This document shows positions 34,565 through 45,944 of a stretch of 64,000 nucleotides of DNA, piece by piece; the first letter of the stretch is position 1, and the number at the start of each line of letters is the position of its first letter. The stretch lies in the NCBI RefSeq assembly GCF_011386835.1, contig NC_088800.1:52667439-52731438 (forward strand), written 5' to 3'. Source of the stretch: Chrysemys picta bellii. Lineage: Eukaryota > Chordata > Testudines > Emydidae. The notes under the pieces are model-generated. The model was not told where the DNA came from. It saw nothing but the letters and a program-made list of their open reading frames with translations, and searched no databases. The position numbers and the translations under genes were made by a program.

Positions 34565-37500
34565 GACCTAGGGGGTCATATTTCTCAAACCTTCACGTAC
34601 AGACATAGTTTGAAGCACAGTTAATTAAACCTAAAGCCATGTTTTGAAAAAGAGGCTCAAATGTTCAGGGTCAAATTCTATCTTAACGGATGATTGTATC
34701 AGGGCCAATGGTAAATACAATCCAGCTGCCTTTTGGGGGGGTGCATGCTCCTCCTCCTCCATCTGAACAGTGCTGGCACAGTAAACCTTGCATTGCTCTT
34801 GTGTTCGGTCACAGACCCCAAATAAGTGTTATATTCAGGGTCCATATTTTCTTCGAGAAACCTGCCAAATGAAGCTAGAAGAGCTGGAATAACGACACTA
34901 AGTGGCATATGGTATTCACATCATAAGTTTTTATATGGCACCTTTACAAACATTAAGCATAAGCCACCCCCTCTGTGAAATGAGTTTTACATCAGTCGTT
35001 CTCAGATTGTAATCTCTAGGCCACTGGTGGTCTGTGGGGTGCTGGCTAGTCACATGATACTGACTTGCCGCCTTGATTCCAACTGCATTAAGAGACTATT
35101 ATAAAATATATTACTTTCCCATGTGAGCAATTGCTATAGCTGCCACAAGGATGTTGCATGATCCTAAATGAGAGGGGAAGTGTCCAAGATAAACACTATT
35201 AAGATATATTCTACACTACGAGAAATTGAAGACCCCGGTACTATATCATTTTATAGATAAGCTGAGGTACAGAGATTGCATGACTTGTCCAAGGTTAAAG
35301 TCAATATCAGAGTTAATACTAGAACCCACAGTCCAGCTCCAACCACTACACATTTCTTCAGTGTATATATGGGATAAGCAGCTCCTTGCGACAAGTGGAA
35401 CTGCTTTTTTCTAGCTATCACAGATGACAGGCATGGATCAAATTATTAACCCAACTAAAATAGATGTATGCTCTTTTGAGGTCAGCAGACACGGAACAAA
35501 GTCAAATACCTGCCCAGTGTGGTTAGCACAGTTGCCAGTTTATGGATGGTGAGATACTACACAGATGACTCGCTTTTTCCTCAGTACCTGCAAATAGTGA
35601 CTCAACAATTAAAATCCTATTAATTAAATTTGGAAGTTCATATGCCTAAACCAAACAACTTTGCAATCCTGCCCTTCATTGCACATCCTCCCTACTATTT
35701 GTTACCCCAAATCATTGGGTCACACCTAAAATAAAAATGGAAAGATCCTGGAGACAGGAACCTTGTCTATTTGTCCTGTAAAGCACCAAAGCACACTTCT
35801 GGGTGCTATAAAAAAAATGAAAGGTTAATGTAGGAAGGACCAATCTGTGATAGAAGTCAGACACCACAGTTTGAGATCATTTCCCCTTTACCTAGATAAG
35901 CACATCTAAAATGCACAAACGAGATCACGCAACAGGCCAAACAAATGTGTACAACCAGTTTCCATTTCTAGCTAATCAAGTCCATTGGAATTTTGAGTGA
36001 ATAAATAAGTGAAAGTTCTCAGAGGGAGGAAACCATATTCAACAGAAAGGGGAAAAATGGTTCAGAGTATCCAGAGATCATCATGTATCTGAAGATCACC
36101 AATATTTTGGCCATGTGTTGGGCTTTGGAAACTTGAGCTAGCCATTGAAAAAGGATTTTTAATGTAAAGTCTGGAATCTCTTTGCTATTCCGATGAACCA
36201 CCACAACTGGCACCGAAGATTATACGAACAATGCAGAGTGACAGTATACAATGTGAATTAGATGAGGATCGCAATAAACAAACTCCCCCAGCTTTGTATT
36301 TAAAGTCATCAGCAGCTGAGCATTTTTTTTGTAAAGCTTTTAACTGAACTTTCAAAACAGAACACTGCTCCACCTGCTCATCAGCACAAAGACATCACAA
36401 TTTTAAACTGCTTTTAAAGAAGATTCTCTCTAATGAGCTATTCTACTGTAGTAGCTGTATCTCTCTTTTGTTCAGAATCTGGGGGTGGCAGAAGAGTTTA
36501 AACAGTGTCACATTTGCCTACCTGTACCAAACTGTACAATCTGCTTTAGTGCGTTTTCAAGAGCACTAGTCTGAACACTTTACAGCCTACAATTTTGCAA
36601 ACACAAACCTGAACTAAGAGCTACACAGACAAAAAATAAGTTGGCTGAACATACAACACAAACAATTCTCACAGTAACAAGCAAACAAGGACTCTAATTT
36701 GCATTTGATTGTAATCCAAGCCTACAGAGCCCTAAAAATACACACCTACCTATTTACTAGACATAAAGCTTTCCATTAATACAAATAGAAATTGAATAGA
36801 AGAAGAAATTGACAGTACAGCATATTCCCCTGAAGAGAACTGCCAATTTAAGCACAATCCAGTATCTGATCAACTCAGTTTGCAAAAGGCAACCAATGCT
36901 GGAGCTTTAATTGCATCGGGGGAACCCAATTTCACATTCTCCAGGTAGTTCTCTGGCATTCATTCCTGTTAAGAGTCAAATCTACCACCTTGGGCAGAAG
37001 CTCTTGTCGCACTGCCAAACACAGAGCACTATTGGCACAGAACTAAGACTGGAATGTTTGGATTGTAAGATCCTCTGGGCAGGAATTGAGAGTTCTATGC
37101 CTTGTACAGCAACAAACACGTTGGCTGCACTTAATTTATTTCTACAGAAGTTGGTTCAAGATAAATACTACTACTATTACGGTACCATTTTTGCAGATGA
37201 GGCGTGTCAGAGAAAGGATGAACAAGGAATACTAAGGCTGTTTAGTTTAACTCCTGTCCTAAGAAAGAGTCTTGAGATGATATACATGGAGTTGGTGACT
37301 AATATTAAGCCCCAAGATGGCTATAACCTAGCCTTAGGGGAGGAGCTCTACCAAGGAAAATGCCTATTTCCTCTTTTTGTAAAAATTTGTTCCAAGAGCA
37401 GCAAAATCAGAATAAGTACCTAGTCCACTGAGGAAGCAAAGAAAAAAACATGGAAATGTCCCTTTAAATACAGAAGAGCTCATTCATCTGAATCCTCCTT

Positions 37501-37567
37501 CAGCTGCAGATGGGACCCACTATGTGTATAATGCATGTACAAGTGAAGGGCTGACCTCCCACATTTC
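34565..37567. other. XPO6 intron 1, ancient SINE/LINE scraps
   Basis: Possible hAT MITE end at about 34997-35090. Antisense MIR-like scrap at 35255-35355 (ATAGATAAGCTGAGGTACAG and GACTTGTCCAAGGTTAAAGT). L2/L3-like 3' end scraps at about 35740-35825 and 37045-37145 (GATTGTAAGATCCTCTGGGC). The 170-codon frame at 36911-37423 runs over one of these and shows no domain. No exon seen. Confidence 0.45.
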
Positions 37568-37575
37568 AACTAGAG

Positions 37576-37851
37576 CAGGGTTCTCAAACTTTTTGTATTG
37601 GCGACCCCTTTAACACAGCAAGCCTCTAAGTGCAACCCTTCTTATAAATTAAAAACATTTTTTAATATTTAACACTATTTTAAATGCTGGCAGCAAAGGG
37701 GATTGGTGGTGGAGCTGGGCTGGAGGGGCTCCGGCTGTCAGCCCTGGGCATGGCAGGACTCCGGCTGACAGCCTGAGCCCCACCATGCGCAGGGTTGACA
37801 GCTCGCGATCCCCCACGTAATAACCTTGGAACCCCCATTTGAGAACCCCTG
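37576..37851. mobile_element. hAT-like MITE
   Basis: Perfect 8-bp target duplication AACTAGAG at 37568-37575 and 37852-37859. Inverted ends CAGGGTTCTCAAACT and ATTTGAGAACCCCTG. 276 bases with a GC-rich centre and no transposase. Confidence 0.93.
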
Positions 37852-38179
37852 AACTAGAGGAACAGGAAGTATAACAAAGTGGCCAATATATGACTAGGTA
37901 TGGATCAGCCTGAGTTGATTCACTCCAGTCCACCCCTTCATCACCACCAGTGAGAAGCAACAAATAGATGCCAGAGCCTTGGGGAAAAGCTCCTGCAAGG
38001 CAGTTTCCTTTCTCTTCCCCACCCTTCCCCCAGGACAGAGATCAACCTCACTCTCCTGGTCCCGCAGCTACCCATAGAGGGGAGCTTGAAAGACTGGGGG
38101 ACTTCCAGTCATAAGAGCAGGAGAGTCCTTGGTATGGAGCATCTCAGACTCAGATTCCAAAGTGAGACGCAACCACTGT

Positions 38180-38398
38180 CTGACCTCCTGCATAAACACA
38201 GGCCCATAGAACTTGCCCAAAATAACTCCAACCAATTTTGATTTAAAAATAGTCAGCGACAGAGAATCCACCATGACCCTTGGTAAATTGTTCCAATGGT
38301 TAATTACTCTCACTGTGAAAAATGTATGCCTTATTTCCAGGCTGAATATGTCTAACCTTCAATTTTCAGCCACTGGATCATGTTATTTCTACCTCACC
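38180..38398 (-). mobile_element. CR1 fragment
   Basis: On the minus strand it reads the CR1 3' region: AGCCTGGAAATAAGGCATAC, TAACCATTGGAACAATTTAC and AGAACTTGCCC-type phrases on the opposite strand. Interrupted at 38398 by the Penelope-like insertion. Confidence 0.65.
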
Positions 38399-38411
38399 TC
38401 AAAACATCATG

Positions 38412-38823
38412 ACAGGTTTCAGAGTGGTAGCCATGTTGTTGTTTTTGCTGACACAGACTGAGGAGTCCTTGTGGCACCTTAGAGACTAACAAATGTATTT
38501 GGGCATAAGCTTTCGTGGGCTAGAACCCACTTCATCAGATGCACGGGGTGGCAAATACAGGAGCAAGTATACATACATGGTAAGGCAACTCATATCTGTT
38601 CAAGTGTGAGGTCAGTGTAACGAGACAATTTGATTAACAGCAGGATTGAATTGTCTCGTTAGACTGACCTCACACTTGGTAAGGCAACTCACATCTGTTC
38701 ATGTAGTTATACCTGCTCCTGTATTTGCCACTCCAAGCATCTGATGAAGTGGGTTCTAGCCCACAAAAGCTTATATCCAAATAAATTTGTTAGTCTCTAC
38801 GGTGCCACAAGGACTCCTTGTTG
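38412..38823. mobile_element. Hairpin Penelope-like insertion
   Basis: Flanked by a perfect 13-bp target duplication, TCAAAACATCATG, at 38399-38411 and 38824-38836. The insert is an inverted repeat. The left arm ends CGAGACAATT at 38630 and the right arm starts AATTGTCTCG at 38649, with an 18-base loop between. The outer arm parts share GTGGCACCTTAGAGACTAAC (left) and GTTAGTCTCTACGGTGCCAC (right). The left end has an extra terminal piece, CAGGTTTCAGAGTGGTAGCC. No coding capacity. Confidence 0.85.
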
Positions 38824-40119
38824 TCAAAACATCATGGAGCAACAGCAGCTGCAAAGAACGTGATTCCCTCTCCTTCCCCTAGCAGCAGGACCTGCTGAAA
38901 ACTCTGACCCCCCAAGCAAAGAAATGGAAAAGGGAAAGAAACAGTATTTTGAGGAACCCGCTTTGAAGGTCGGGAAAAGTTGCTCTCAACGCTCCTCTCA
39001 GAGCCCGACTGCTCAAGGAGAGAGAGCCTTGCTCAATTTTATCCAAGCCATCTTCAATCTATAAGAAGAAAGCATTTACTTGTCTTCTGATGTTGCCACA
39101 AGTAAACAAAAGGGCACATTCTTCTTTTGTTAGACTGTTAAACTCTTATTTTAGAAGGTGCAAAAATAAATAAAAGGGGAGAAAAAAAACAAGTGCTATT
39201 TAAAGTGCCAGACAGATCCTCCAAAATTTAAAAACTTTTCTGGTAAGATGCAGAAGTCACCTGTTGCCAATACTGGATTTGGCGCTCTGACCAGCCAGTA
39301 CACAAAAGCAATTGGAAAAAGACAAACATGCCCTTTCCACAAAAGCTGACAGAAAGACGTTGCTCCTGAGCTAAAATCCATGAAGAATGAAATTCAAACC
39401 ACAATTAAAAATCTTAGAAACATAGAACTAGTAAAACAAATCAACAAAATGGATGCAGGGTATGTATGTCTACACTACAAAATTAGGTTGCTTTTATAGA
39501 AGTAGATTTTTAGAAATCGATTTTATACAGTCAATTGCGTATGTTCACAGTAAGCACATTAAGTTGGCGGAGTGCATCCTCGCTACCGTGGCTAGCAACG
39601 AGTTACGGAGCAGTGCACTGTGGGTAGATATCCCACAGTTCCTGCAGTCTCTGCCACCCATTGGAATTCTGGGTTTAAGTCCCAATGCCTGATGGGGCAA
39701 AAACATTGTCGCGGGTGGTTTTGGATACATGTCGTCAGTCACCCTTCCCTCCGTGAAAGCAACAGCAAACAATCGTTTCACGCCTTTTTTCCTGGGTTAC
39801 CCATGCAGCATGGAGCCTGCTCAGCTCACTGTCACTTTCATGACTGGCCAGGCTTCAGTGTGACAGTTGTGTGTGTTTCTCCTTGATGCAAACTCGCTCC
39901 CTTTGTTGATTTTAATTCCCTATAAGCCAACCCTCCCCCTTTGAAATGAAGTAACTATTGTTTTGAAACCATGCATTTTTTTTTTTAATTAAGAAAGAAA
40001 GAAAAGAGATAATGGACAAGGTAGCCTGGGTGGGGTGGGGGAGGAGGGAAAGAAAGCCACATTGCTTATTGTAGCCACACTAAAAATCAAACTGTTTGAA
40101 TGACAGCCTTCTGTTGCTT

Positions 40120-40401
40120 GGGCCATCCTCTGGAGTGGAGTGGCTGGGTGCCCAGCTATGGACCATGGGGAGGAGGGGAGGCGGTTATACATTAGATGCA
40201 GCGGGGGGGGGGGTGTCTGTGCTCTTGTTGGCTTTCCTGCAGCTCCAACAGATGCTTCATCATGTCTGTTTGCTCCCCCATTAGCCTCAGCATCACGTCC
40301 TGCCTCCACTCTTTGCACTCACTTAATTCTTTCCTGGCCTCTGCCACTGAATTAAGCTGTGCCCTATCAGTGCATGAGGACTGCATGAGCTCAGAAAACA
40401 T
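40120..40401 (-). pseudogene. MYB/SANT-like accessory protein C-terminus, frameshifted
   Basis: The 69-codon frame starting at 40401 reads ARKELSECKEWRQDVMLRLM and LLELQESQQEHRHPPP. This is the helical tail typical of MYB/SANT-domain proteins encoded by Harbinger elements. A run of G on the plus strand (about 40202-40213) breaks the phase. The natural C-terminus is seen in another phase at about 40100-40150 (HSTPEDGPSNRRLSFKQF, then stop). The N-terminal MYB domain was not found. Confidence 0.55.
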
Positions 40402-40782
40402 GTCATAGCAAGTGTGGTTTTTTGGCCTTCTAATCTGCGATAACCTCAGGGACGGAGATGATAGGGGGAGCCCAGAAACATTCTACACTCTACGATTCTG
40501 GGGGGACTGCATGGTCACCTGTGCTGCTGAGTTTGCCATGCTGACCAAACAGGAAATGAAATTCAAAAGTTCCCAGGGCTTTTCCTGTGTACCTGGCTAG
40601 TGCATCGGAGTTCAAAGTGCTGTCCAGAGCAGTCATAATAGAGCACTCTGGGATAGCTCCCAGAGGCCAATACCGTCGATTTGCATCCGCACTACCCCAA
40701 ATTCGACCCAACAAAGTCGATTTTAGTGCTACTCCCCTCGCCAGGGAGGAGTACAGAAGTCGATTTTAAGAGCCCTTTAGGT

Positions 40783-40993
40783 CAGGGGTTCTCAAACTGG
40801 GGGTCAGGACCCCTCAGGGGGTCGCAGGGTTATTACATGGGGGGTGACAAGCTGTTAGCCTCCACCACCAACCCCACTTTGCCTCCAGCATTTAATGGTG
40901 TTAAAAAGTGTTTTTAATTTATAAGGGGGGAGGTCACACTCAGAGGCCTGCTATGTGAAAGGGGTCACCAGTACAAAAGTTTGAGAACCACTG
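40783..40993. mobile_element. hAT-like MITE nested in the SANT element
   Basis: 8-bp duplication CTTTAGGT/CTTTAGGG (7 of 8) at 40775-40782 and 40994-41001. Ends CAGGGGTTCTCAAACT and AGTTTGAGAACCACTG. It is related to the MITE at 37576: same ends, and both carry the AGTGTTTTTAAT/AACACT stretch. Confidence 0.9.
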
Positions 40994-41088
40994 CTTTAGG
41001 GCGACAGAAGGGGGTTGTGTGGATGCATTCATTTTTAAATCAACCTAACGCAGCTAAATTCAACCTAATCCTGCAGTGTATACCAGGC

Positions 41089-41241
41089 CGTAGATATTGC
41101 CGAGCTGGAGTACCGGCGTCGACGGCGAGCACTTCCGGGATCGATCCGGGATCGATTTATCGCGTCTAGACCAGACACAATAAATCGATCCCAGAACATC
41201 GATTGCCTGCCGCCGGACCCAGAGGTAAGTGTAGACGTACC
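41089..41241. mobile_element. MITE right-end fragment
   Basis: Shares the GAGTACCGGCGTCGACGG stretch, an ATTTATCGCGTCT palindrome and the terminus GTGTAGACGTACCCT with the family of the MITE at 28759. The left half is absent, replaced by the end of the SANT element. Confidence 0.65.
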
Positions 41242-41242
41242 C

Positions 41243-41475
41243 TTAGTCCACACTAAAAAGTTTTGTCAGAGTAGCTATATTGGCTAGCAGTATGGGGGAA
41301 AAAATCACCCTTTTAGCCGACATAGCTGTGCTGGCATAACACCTGGGGTAGGTGCAACTATGCTGACAGAAGAATGCTTCTGTCAGCGTAGCTAATGTCT
41401 TTCAGAGAGCCAGTGTAGCTAAGCCAGCCAAAGAACTCTGCCTGCCAGTGTATGTTGCATCTCTACTAAGGGACT
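41243..41475. mobile_element. MITE, directly adjacent third element
   Basis: Starts TTAGTCCACACTAAAAAG and ends near TTGCATCTCTACTAAGGG, with internal mirrored CAGTGTAGCTAAGCCAGCC and GTAGCTATATTGGCTAGC phrases. The inverted ends are weak. A non-autonomous element of the GTCTACAC class is the best reading. Confidence 0.45.
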
Positions 41476-41479
41476 ACAT

Positions 41480-42270
41480 CAGCATGTGGAGGCTCCGTTC
41501 AAAGAGACTACAGAAGAGACTTTTGGTGGAGTGAAGAGAAGAAAAGGCTTCCTTTCCCCTCCTTAAGGATAATTAATGAAAATCAGACACTTGGATAAAG
41601 ACCTATTTAAAGTAAGCAATAAAATTAAGACAATCCCACTTTCCCAGCACTTCATAAAGAAAAGAGCTAGAAATAAAGGTATCTTGTGAGTAGAATCCAC
41701 TTTCCTAGCAAATTTAACATGCTCATCTATTCGAGGATTCTAAGAGTAGGGCATTTGCATCTGTGCATGTGTTTCAGAGAACAGACTGTCTCTTATTTGA
41801 GGACCCACTTGAACACCAAACTCAAATTTGCAGAAAGAAACAACAAAGCATGCACAGCTGATCAAATTGCTTCTTGGATGGTATCACCTGAATGAGCATT
41901 TTTTTTGAGTGTCTCTCTCAGCCAGACTGCTACCTCCATACTCCTAAAACGCAGCATTAGTTGGAGTGATCAATTCAGCAAACCATTAAAAAAAAGTTAT
42001 GAAGCAAAATTCTTGGTACAACAGATGTATAACTGACATTTTGAGAGTTTTGTTTTGGCAGAGGAAGTCTCTGGATGAGATGGTAAACAGCTGAACTAAT
42101 TTATGAGAACAGAGAGAACTGCCAAGTCAATCTCAGGGATGTACTTGAGGCCATGAGAGCAGAAACCCAAATTTGGACTAATTTGCAAGGGTTTCTGCTG
42201 CTGTTTCAGGATACCTGCTGGTTTAACAGGGATACTGATTTTAAGTGACATAACAATCTGGTATTCAACT
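41480..42270. other. XPO6 intron 1, no feature seen
   Basis: No recognised exon or repeat. Confidence 0.45.
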
Positions 42271-42275
42271 AATAG

Positions 42276-43016
42276 TGTAAAGGCTGTATCCCCACTTTGA
42301 ACTTTAGGGTACAAATGTGGGGGCCTGCATGAAAACTTCTAAGCTTAACTACCAGCTTAGCTCTGGTCCACTGCCACCATCTCAAAGCTAATTCCCTTCC
42401 CTGGGAAGCCTTGAGAGACCTTCACCAATTCCCTGGTGAATACAGATCCAAACCCCTTGGATCTAAAACCAAGGAAAAATTAATCAGGTTCTTAAAAAGA
42501 AGGCTTTTAATTAAAGAAAAAAGGTAAAAATCATCTCTGTAAAATCAGTATGGAAAATAACTTTACAGGGTAATCAAACTTAAAGAGCTTAGAGGACCTC
42601 CCTCTAGCCTCAGGTTCAAAGCATAGCAAACAAAGATAAACACTTTAGTAAAAGGTACATTTACAAGTTGAGAAAACAAAGTAAAACTAAGACGCCTTGC
42701 CTGGCTTTTTACTTACAAGTTTGAAATATGAGAGACTTGTTTAGAAAGATGGGGAGAACCTGGATTGATGTCTGGTCCCTCTCAGTCCCAAGAGCGAATG
42801 AACTCCCAAACAAAGAGCACAAACAAAAGCCTTCCCCCACCCCCAAGATTTGAAAGTATCTTGTCCCCTTATTGGTCCTTTGGGTCAGATGCCAGCCCAG
42901 GTTACCTGAGCTTCTTAACCCTTTACAGGGAAAAGGATTTTGGAGTCTCTGGCCAGGAGGGATTTTATAGTACTGTACACAGGACAGCTGTTACCCTTCC
43001 CTTTATAGTTATGACA
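42276..43016 (-). mobile_element. Solo LTR
   Basis: 741 bases from TG to CA. On the minus strand it begins TGTCATAACTATAAAGGGAA and ends near GGGGATACAGCCTTTACA. It holds the phrases CCTGTAAAGGGTTAAGAAGC and TTAAGTTTGATTACCCTGTA that I recognise from a turtle LTR family. No internal retroviral sequence is next to it. I see no clear target duplication (flanks AATAG and CAGAT). Whether the source is ERV or Gypsy cannot be decided from the LTR alone. Confidence 0.7.
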
Positions 43017-43527
43017 CAGATAAAGAATATTTAGCTTTGACTACATAACCATGACTGCTTTCCTTAAAATTAACAGTTCTCTGCTTCCCAGACCTTTCAT
43101 GACCAAACCATAAGTTTTTATATAACTGAAGATGACAAATGACTAGCCTTAATCATGATTATTATAAAAGTACATCAATATAGAAGTACTTTAAAACTAC
43201 TACTCTCTCAGTTTAAAGTAATTTTTCCTACATTTTTGACCATGCCTCTTGTTCTATACACTGAGCATTTACCATTTTAAGTACTGTTTTAGGGATTTTA
43301 ATTTTTTTTTTAAGCTTTTGCCATTATGCCCTTAGGGCTTTTAACCGGTTTTTAAATTTTTTGTTTGCTGCCTGCCTGCTTGTTTGGGCCCGATTTTTTT
43401 TTTTTTAATTGAACTATTTTTTTTTTATGGGCATAGGCTTTGTTTTACTATCAATTTAGCAAGGAGGGTGGGCTCCTTAACTAGCCCCCACCCCTCCTGG
43501 TCCCTTTCCTTTTTGTAATTACCCCAC

Positions 43528-43945
43528 AGACTCCAACCAGAAACTGCAGAACTGGAATTTGCAAACTAATTTGGAAACTAATTTGCAAACTGGACACCAT
43601 TAAATTAGGCCTGAACGAAGACTGGGAGTGGATAGGTCACTACAAAAACTAATTTCCCCCTACTGTTACTCACACCTTCCTATCAACTGTTTGAAATGGG
43701 CCACCCTGATTACATTGGCCTCATTATCACTGTTGAGAACAGCCCACTTCCACTTTAACTGAATTGTCTCATTAGCACTGACCCCCCACTTGGTAAGGCA
43801 ACTCCCATCTTTTCATGTGCTGTAGATTTGTACCTGTCTACTGTATTTTCCACTCCATGCATCTGACAAAGTGGGTTTTAACCCACGAAAGCTTATGCCC
43901 AAATAAATTTGTTAGTCTCTAAGATGCCACAAGTACTCCTCAATG
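43528..43945 (+). mobile_element. Penelope-like 3' end fragment
   Basis: Reads ACTCCAACCAGAAACTGCAG, then GACTGGGAGTGGATAGGTCA, ACCCACGAAAGCTTATGCCC, AAATAAATTTGTTAGTCTCT and GATGCCACAAGTACTCCT, the same order as the right arm of the element at 60056. It contains a small direct duplication (AATTTGCAAACT twice, about 43557-43597). No hairpin partner arm is present. Confidence 0.75.
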
Positions 43946-45712
43946 TTTTTACTGGTTATGTTTCTCATGCCAATTGAACTTGACTCCTTGCATGATTTTC
44001 ACAAAGCATACCTATGGCACTACAGAGATAGTGAACTTATTTTAAAAAGTAAAAGCTTTTATTATGAAGAGATGGTAGTTTCTTAATGATCCAAGAGCTT
44101 GTGAAGACCTTCTACTTAACTTGAGGGGCATTTCAAATGCAGAGGTGCTTTAAGGCTGTGATGGTGCTAAAAAGATGGCAGGTGCTTCACATTTCCTCCA
44201 TTTCCCACCTTTTTGTTTACTAATTTCCCCTCAAATCATTAGAGTTCTGACCACTGATGCCTAGAATATTCCCTGGAATTCTGGAGTTGCTCAGATGCAA
44301 CAATCAAAAAATACCACATTACAAACAGAATGGGGGTAACCCCTGCTGTGGGAGATGGGGGAATGGGAGAGAGTCCCAGCCACAGAGGGGAATAGAAGTG
44401 CACACAGAGCTGCTGGTATGGGGGGGTGGGGAGAATGGGGGACCCTGGTATGGGAAGAGGGGGAACAAAGGATGCACAGCACCCCTGGCAGAGGAAGATT
44501 AGGGGAAGCTGCAGGGTGTCCCTAAAATAGATGGGAATGGAAAGGACAGTGAGTTTGTGAGGTAGAATGGAGCGATACAAGGAATAAGCTTGGCTTACAC
44601 AAGTGTGCCACCCGCTAGATAATGTCGAACCTAATTTTCCATTGTAATCTCAGTTCTGATCCTCTTTTCCTCTAATTTTCCAAAATTAACTTGTGTGCCT
44701 GTAAACTCACAGCCTTATCCTATTTCAGGGTGGAATTTTGACAAAGTTTGCATTGTATCAGACATAACCAGCTGGCTAGTTCTGTTGCATCATGGCACAA
44801 CGCATTCTGGGACACATCTACAAGGTAATCTTGTCACAGCACTGAATGGGTATAAATTAGTCAGGTAAATGGAATTTAACTTTATATACACAAACCACTT
44901 TACAACCATTAATTAGTTAAGCCTCAATCTTCATGGAGTATTTCCCTCATCTGTTAAAATGGGACTATGGAGGTACAAGAAGTTAAATGACTTGCCAAAG
45001 GTCAAAAAAGGAAGTAACATTTTAGAGCTGGAGCTAGAACTCAAGCTCCTAGACTTGTTTGATCAATCCACTAGACCACATTGTTTCAGAATGGTTTAAA
45101 AAAGGGCTTTCTTTTTAAGGTTATGTATGACCTAAGGAATTTAATGTAAGAAAAATTTTAAGACACACAAAGCAGCCCACTGTTTATGCAACAATTGTAG
45201 ACCACCTCAGTACAGCAACAGGTTTCCTCGGTAGTTATATTACAAAATAATGTACAGCTGGCCAGCAAGACTGGACAGGGACCAAAATAGCCAGGACTTA
45301 ACATGTACTTGCCAGTGGCAACCAGGCAGTATCCCCAGGCAAATGTGGGGCTTACGTCTTAGCCAATTTCTGTAGAGTAAGTTTTTCACTTAAAAGAAGG
45401 AAGTGATAGCACATATGGTTGCAAAAATAATCTGGAAGGTTATTTTATAGCAAGCACAAATACACACACAGATCCCTGCTCTGCAAAGCTTAGGAAAAAC
45501 GCTCAAACACAGTTAGAGTCCATTTTGATTTCTACAAGCTGTGGGATGTTATCCTGTGCATCCCTATTTAGGCATTCTTTGTTTACTTGCATGCTGATGC
45601 TGCTTGCACTGTATACTTCCTATTTCTCTATGTCCTGTTGGGGTCTAGTAGCAGCACAGAACTTAGTTCTCTGTTCCAAAACCAAATGCCAGAGCTACAG
45701 TACCAGCTAAAT
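43946..45712. other. Intron 1, G-rich patch and MIR scrap
   Basis: 44330-44520 is a G-rich patch (GGGGGAATGGGAGAG-like words) with overlapping low-complexity frames. 44935-45085 is an antisense MIR-like scrap (ATTTCCCTCATCTGTTAAAA, GACTTGCCAAAGGTCA). No exon seen. Confidence 0.45.
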
Positions 45713-45714
45713 CA

Positions 45715-45942
45715 GCACCACTGCGATGGATGCAGTAGTGTAGATTTAGCGGGTCTGGTGAAGACATGCCTCTCCAAGAAGTGGAAGCTATGTTGGCAGA
45801 AGAGCAGCTCCCGTTGACATAGTGCAATGTAGACACCGCTGTAAGCTGACCTAAGTTGCATCAACTTCAGTTATGTAACTTATGTACCTGAACTAGCGCA
45901 ACTTAGATCAACTTACAGCATTAGTGTAGACCAGCCTAATGT
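45715..45942. mobile_element. MITE with AGTGTAGACCAGCC end
   Basis: The right end AGTGTAGACCAGCCTA is the inverse of TAGGCTGGTCTACACT, the start shared with the MITE at 28759. The left part holds GATTTAGCGGGTCTGGTGAA and TGCAATGTAGACACCGC. The left terminus is decayed. Confidence 0.5.
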
Positions 45943-45944
45943 GA

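Larger units (their letters stand above)
39458..41088 (-). mobile_element. Harbinger-like element with MYB/SANT gene remnant
   Basis: Left end GTATGTCTACACTAC followed by AAAATTAGGTTG; right end CAACCTAATCCTGCAGTGTATACC. These are inverted relatives. The body keeps CACTGTGGGTAGATATCCCA and CCTGATGGGGCAAAAACATT, familiar from turtle copies of this element. The minus strand holds the end of a coding frame at about 40120-40401. A MITE is nested at 40783-40993. Assignment to Harbinger rests on the SANT-type accessory protein. No transposase was seen. Confidence 0.6.

Noticed and set aside
36911..37423. 170-codon frame as a host gene
   Set aside because: It crosses a recognisable old LINE 3' end, has no splice context and no domain.
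42276..43016. Target duplication for the solo LTR
   Set aside because: The five bases on each side (AATAG and CAGAT) do not match, so no duplication is claimed.
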